Positions 23,057-27,388 of a stretch of 27,388 nucleotides of DNA are shown here, in pieces (within the stretch, counting starts at the first letter, position 1; every line of letters starts with the position of its first letter). The position numbers and the translations under genes are program-made. Under the pieces are notes generated by a model that was given only the letters and a program-made list of their open reading frames with translations, did no database searches and was not told the DNA's origin. Source of the stretch: Pseudomonadota bacterium (GTDB taxonomy: Bacteria; Myxococcota_A; Polyangia; Haliangiales; Haliangiaceae). Location: contig JAEYYV010000427.1 of the NCBI GenBank assembly GCA_023428295.1, positions 1 to 27,388 of the forward strand. The letters are read 5' to 3'.

Positions 23057-23715
23057 CGGGCACGAACGACAAGGACCGCAGCGACAAGCGCGAGCGGATC
23101 CTGTCTGCCGCTGAGCGCATCTTCGCGAAGCACGGCTTCTTCGCTGCGCGAGTCTCGGAGATCGCGAAGGAAGCCGGCGTCGCCGACGGAACCATCTATC
23201 TCTACTTCAAGAGCAAGGACGACCTGCTCATCTCGCTGTTCGAGAACCGCATGAGCCAGGTCAACGCCGCGCTCGAAGCGGCGATCGCCGCGGAGGCAGA
23301 CGCGACGCCCTCGCGTCAGCTCCACGCCTTCATCCGGACGTACCTGAAGCTCGTGCACGACGAGCCTGCCGCCGCCGAGGTGCTCACCATCGAGCTGCGC
23401 CAGTCGAGCAAGTTCATGAAGGAGTACGACAACCCGCAGTTCGTCGCCTTCCTTCGCATGCTCGGCGCCATCATCATCGCGGGGCAGGACAAGGGCGAGA
23501 TCGATGCATCGATCCCGAGCCACGTCGCTGCTCGCATGATCTTCGGCATGCTCGACGAGCTGTCGCTCGCGTGGGTTCTGTCCAGGCAGGCGTCGATCTC
23601 GACCGGCACGCCTGGAACGCGTCCGAAGAAGTTCGATATCGTCCGCGCGGCCGACTGGGTCGTCGCGCTTGTCACTAACGGCCTCGATCGCTCGTCAAAG
23701 GAGAAGTCACCGTGA
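23041..23715 (+). CDS. fadR: FadR-type TetR-family transcriptional repressor
   Basis: The 224-residue product has a TetR N-terminal helix-turn-helix: KRERILSAAERIFAKHGF, then VSEIAKEAGVADGTIYLYFKSKDDLLISLF. The stretch from VSEIAK onward, plus TIELRQS and ARMIFGMLDELSLAWV in the ligand domain, closely follows Bacillus subtilis FadR as I remember it. That protein represses beta-oxidation genes and is released by long-chain acyl-CoA. The gene is first in a fadR-etfB-etfA unit, and its ATG lies inside the palindrome it probably binds. The promoter places the transcription start almost at the ATG, so the message may be leaderless. The stop overlaps the etfB start (GTGA). The residues before KRERIL are polar and disordered. 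Confidence 0.88.
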   Translation: MTVHSAGTNDKDRSDKRERILSAAERIFAKHGFFAARVSEIAKEAGVADGTIYLYFKSKDDLLISLFENRMSQVNAALEAAIAAEADATPSRQLHAFIRTYLKLVHDEPAAAEVLTIELRQSSKFMKEYDNPQFVAFLRMLGAIIIAGQDKGEIDASIPSHVAARMIFGMLDELSLAWVLSRQASISTGTPGTRPKKFDIVRAADWVVALVTNGLDRSSKEKSP

Positions 23716-24533
23716 AGATCCTCGTCCCCGTAAAGCGGGTCCCTGACCCCACCCAGAAAGCGAAGCTCAAGGACGGTCACATCGACCTGACAGGAGCCTC
23801 GTGGATCGTCAACACGTTCGACGAGTACGCGGTCGAAACTGCGCTGCGTCTCCTCGAGAACGGCGCGGATAACTCGCGACCGAACGGTGGCGAGATCGTC
23901 ATCGTCTCGCTCGGTCCCGACGACGCCGCGAAGGAGATCCGCACCACGCTCGCGATGGGCGCGGACCGCGCGATCCATGTCGTGACCAACGACGCGGAGC
24001 TCGACTCGCTCGTCGTGGTGAAGGTGCTCGCGGGCATCGTCGCCGCCGAGAAGCCGGACCTCGTCATCATGGGCAAGCAAGCCGTCGATGGTGACGCGAA
24101 CCAGGTCGCGCAGATGCTCGCCGGCAAGCTCGGTTGGCCGCAGGCGACGTTCGCCGCGACGATCGAAGTCCAAGGCGATCGCCTCGTCGTCGGTCGCGAA
24201 GTCGACGGCGGCGTCGAGTACAAGAGCGTGCCGAAGCCGTCGGTGATCAGCGTCGATCTCCGCATCGTCGGCAGCACGTCGGTGAAGAACGGCATCACGC
24301 CGGACTCGCACACGTACTCCGGTGAAGGCGCGCGCCTGCCCTCGCTCAAGGGCATCGTGGCCGCAAAGAAGAAGCCCCTCGCGACCGCGAAGCTCGCCGA
24401 TTACGGCGCCGAGCCCGCGTCTGCGATCAAGGAGCTGCAGGTGACGCTGCCGCCGCCCCGCGCGGCCGGTCAGATCGTCGCCGACATCCCCACCCTCGTG
24501 AAGAAGCTCGCCGACGAGGCGAAGGCCCTCTAA
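23712..24533 (+). CDS. etfB: Electron transfer flavoprotein beta subunit
   Basis: The 273-residue EtfB pairs with EtfA to carry electrons from acyl-CoA dehydrogenases to the respiratory chain through ETF-quinone oxidoreductase. The start MKILVPVKRVPDP, the NTFDEYAVETALRL segment and IMGKQAVDGDANQVAQMLAGKLGWPQ are EtfB signatures; the last forms part of the AMP site. The C-terminal arm LVKKLADEAKAL that wraps EtfA is present. The GTG start overlaps the fadR stop by 4 bp and is preceded by AAAGGAGAAG, so translation is both coupled and well served by a ribosome site. The sequence is of the classic beta-oxidation ETF type rather than the nitrogen-fixation FixAB type. Confidence 0.96.
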   Translation: MKILVPVKRVPDPTQKAKLKDGHIDLTGASWIVNTFDEYAVETALRLLENGADNSRPNGGEIVIVSLGPDDAAKEIRTTLAMGADRAIHVVTNDAELDSLVVVKVLAGIVAAEKPDLVIMGKQAVDGDANQVAQMLAGKLGWPQATFAATIEVQGDRLVVGREVDGGVEYKSVPKPSVISVDLRIVGSTSVKNGITPDSHTYSGEGARLPSLKGIVAAKKKPLATAKLADYGAEPASAIKELQVTLPPPRAAGQIVADIPTLVKKLADEAKAL

Positions 24534-24554
24534 GGACCTCGAAGGAGAACCATC

Positions 24555-25519
24555 ATGGGTAACGTCCTCGCATTCTGTGAGTTCAACGAGTCGACGCTCC
24601 GCACGAGCGCGCTCGCCAACATCTCGTTCGCCCGCACCGCCGCTCAGGCGCATGGCGGCGAAGTCATCGCGCTCCTCGTCGGTCCCGGCGCGCAAGCCGC
24701 GTCCGCCGACGCTGCTCGCTACGCGCCCAAGGTCATCGTCGTCGAAGACGCGGGTCTCACGAACTACCTCGCCGAGACCTACGCGCCGATCGTCGCGAAC
24801 GTCGCGAAGGACAACGGCGCCACCGTCGTCAGCGCGACTGCCACCGCGATCGGCAAGGACCTCACGCCGCGCGTCGCCGCGCTCCTCGATGCGGGCATGG
24901 CGTCCGACATCGCGAAGCTCGAGTCGCCGAACACGTTCGTGCGTCCGATCCTCGCGGGCAACGCGTACTCGACGGTGCAGATCAACACGCCGACGATCTG
25001 CGTGACCCCGCGCCAGTCGGAGTTCGAGGCGGCCGAACCGCTCGGCTCGGCGGGCACGGTCACCACCGCGGCGGCCGGCACCGTCGACGCGCTCGGCGCG
25101 AAGTTCGAGCGTCTCGACGCGCAGAAGTCGGATCGCCCCGATCTCGGCGACGCGAAGGTGGTCGTCTCCGGCGGTCGCGGCATGAAGAACGGCGAGAACT
25201 TCAAGGTGCTCGAGGAGCTCGCAGATCTCCTCGGCGCTGCGATGGGCGCGTCGCGCGCCGCGACGGACGCGGGCATGGTGCCCGCCGATTGGCAGGTCGG
25301 TCAGACGGGCAAGATCGTCGCGCCGAACCTCTACTTCGCCGTCGCCATCTCGGGCGCCATCCAGCACCTCGCGGGTATGAAGGGCAGCAAGACGATCGTC
25401 GCGATCAACAAGAACAAGGACGAGCCGATCTTCCAGGTGGCCGACTACGGCATCGTGCAGGAGTGGGAGAAGGCCGTGCCCGAGCTGATCGCGGAGATCA
25501 AGAAGCTCAAGGCGTCGCG

Positions 25520-25523
<4 letters not shown>
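24555..25523 (+). CDS. etfA: Electron transfer flavoprotein alpha subunit
   Basis: The 322-residue EtfA binds the redox-active FAD. The N-terminal domain starts MGNVLAFCEFNESTLR. The FAD-binding C-terminal part shows VSGGRGMKNGENF (about 202 on), then GQTGKIVAPNLYFAVAISGAIQHLAGM (about 250 on), then INKNKDEPIFQVADYGIV, all hallmark motifs. It follows etfB by 21 bp with the ribosome site AAGGAG, so the subunits should be made in equal amounts. The stop overlaps the convergent FHA/sigma-54 gene's stop in CTAA (25520-25523). No acyl-CoA dehydrogenase gene lies in the window. Confidence 0.96.
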
Positions 25524-26847
<1,324 letters not shown>

Positions 26848-26851
<4 letters not shown>

Positions 26852-27387
26852 TCGAGTGTCTCGCGGCGTGGAGGCGTGGACTTCGCGGGCTTCTTGGCAC
26901 GCTTGGGAGGGGACTTTCCCGTCGGTCGATCCGTCGAGCGCGCCGCCGGCTTGGCATTGGCGACCGGCATCTCGATCTCGATCTCGGGCGCGGGGTTCTC
27001 GGCGAGCGGCTCGGGTGCCTCGAGGATCGGCGGTTCGGCCACCGGTGGCGACGTGGGTGTCACTGGCGGCGCATCCACGGGCCCACGCGTGGCCGCGCCG
27101 ATGACGATCGTCGCGAGCGATGCGCCCGCGATCGACCACACGAGCCACCGCTTGCGCCTCGGGCGAGGCGGCTCGGGCGGAGCTGCGACCGGAGCGACGA
27201 CTAGCGGCGCTGCGACCGGAGCTACCTCGGCGACCATCGCGCCGATGTCCTGCGTCACGCGCTCGTCGGTGACGTTGTCGACCGCGACCTCGCCGCGCAA
27301 GGCACGCGCGACGTACGCCATCGGTGGTCGCTTCGCGGGATCCGCGTCGAGACAACTAGCGACGAGCGCGTCGAACGCGGGCGAGAC
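26848..27387 (-). CDS. C-terminal part of a Hanks-type Ser/Thr protein kinase (5' end outside window)
   Basis: The frame is open from the right edge. Its first visible residues, VSPAFDALVASCLDADPAKRPPMAYVARAL, match kinase subdomain XI, with the conserved Arg of AKRPP. A basic stop-transfer (RPRRKR) leads into a transmembrane segment (WLVWSIAGASLATIVIGAA). A Pro/Glu-rich stretch and a Lys/Arg/Pro-rich tail of about 30 residues follow and probably lie outside the cytoplasm, as in PknB-like receptors. No PASTA or TPR domain is visible. The stop overlaps the TTG start of the FHA/sigma-54 activator, so kinase and likely target are made together. The activation loop and ATP site are off the window. 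Confidence 0.85.
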
Positions 27388-27388
27388 C

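Overview
The window is GC-rich, densely coded DNA that most resembles a myxobacterium-type genome (Myxococcota). The signs are many small lipoproteins, a 1,600-residue NAD-glutamate dehydrogenase, a nine-repeat carboxypeptidase-regulatory-like surface protein, a cytochrome c/copper-monooxygenase fusion, and a Hanks-type Ser/Thr kinase coupled to an FHA-containing sigma-54 activator. The lineage is inferred from gene content only. I count 24 genes (two of them cut by the window edges) plus one possible leader peptide. No tRNA, rRNA, CRISPR array or insertion sequence was seen. No gene-free stretch exceeds about 180 bases.

Layout. 1-2333: envelope proteins: the tail of a secreted protein, a lipoprotein with a strictly periodic cysteine repeat, a lipase-N-terminal-like lipoprotein that stops abruptly, and an outer-membrane barrel. 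2444-5472: a mono-haem cytochrome c lipoprotein, an alpha/beta hydrolase and the haem/copper monooxygenase. 5608-11805: the large glutamate dehydrogenase followed 3 bp later by an rRNA m5C methyltransferase. 11809-15510: a DJ-1/PfpI protein, a double acetyltransferase, an acylphosphatase and a PPP-like phosphoesterase. 15552-17407: rpmE with a clear promoter and structured leader, prfA, and a coupled lipoprotein. 17480-21429: the carboxypeptidase-regulatory/PDZ protein and a beta-propeller lipoprotein, ending in a very long inverted repeat. 21492-22954: a two-gene thioredoxin-fold operon (TlpA-like and DsbA-like). 23041-25523: a FadR-type TetR repressor followed by etfB and etfA, with a TGAATGA-N4-TCATTCA operator on the repressor's start codon. 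25520-27388: an FHA/sigma-54 activator and the 3' part of a Ser/Thr kinase.

The most informative signals are: (i) the fadR-etfB-etfA unit with its own operator, which mirrors the fatty-acid regulon logic of Bacillus; (ii) a -10-like hexamer 6-10 nt in front of many starts that lack a Shine-Dalgarno sequence, suggesting frequent leaderless transcripts; (iii) two hairpins in the rpmE leader; (iv) the 33-residue cysteine repeat; (v) the haem/copper monooxygenase fusion; and (vi) convergent genes that abut or share stop codons.
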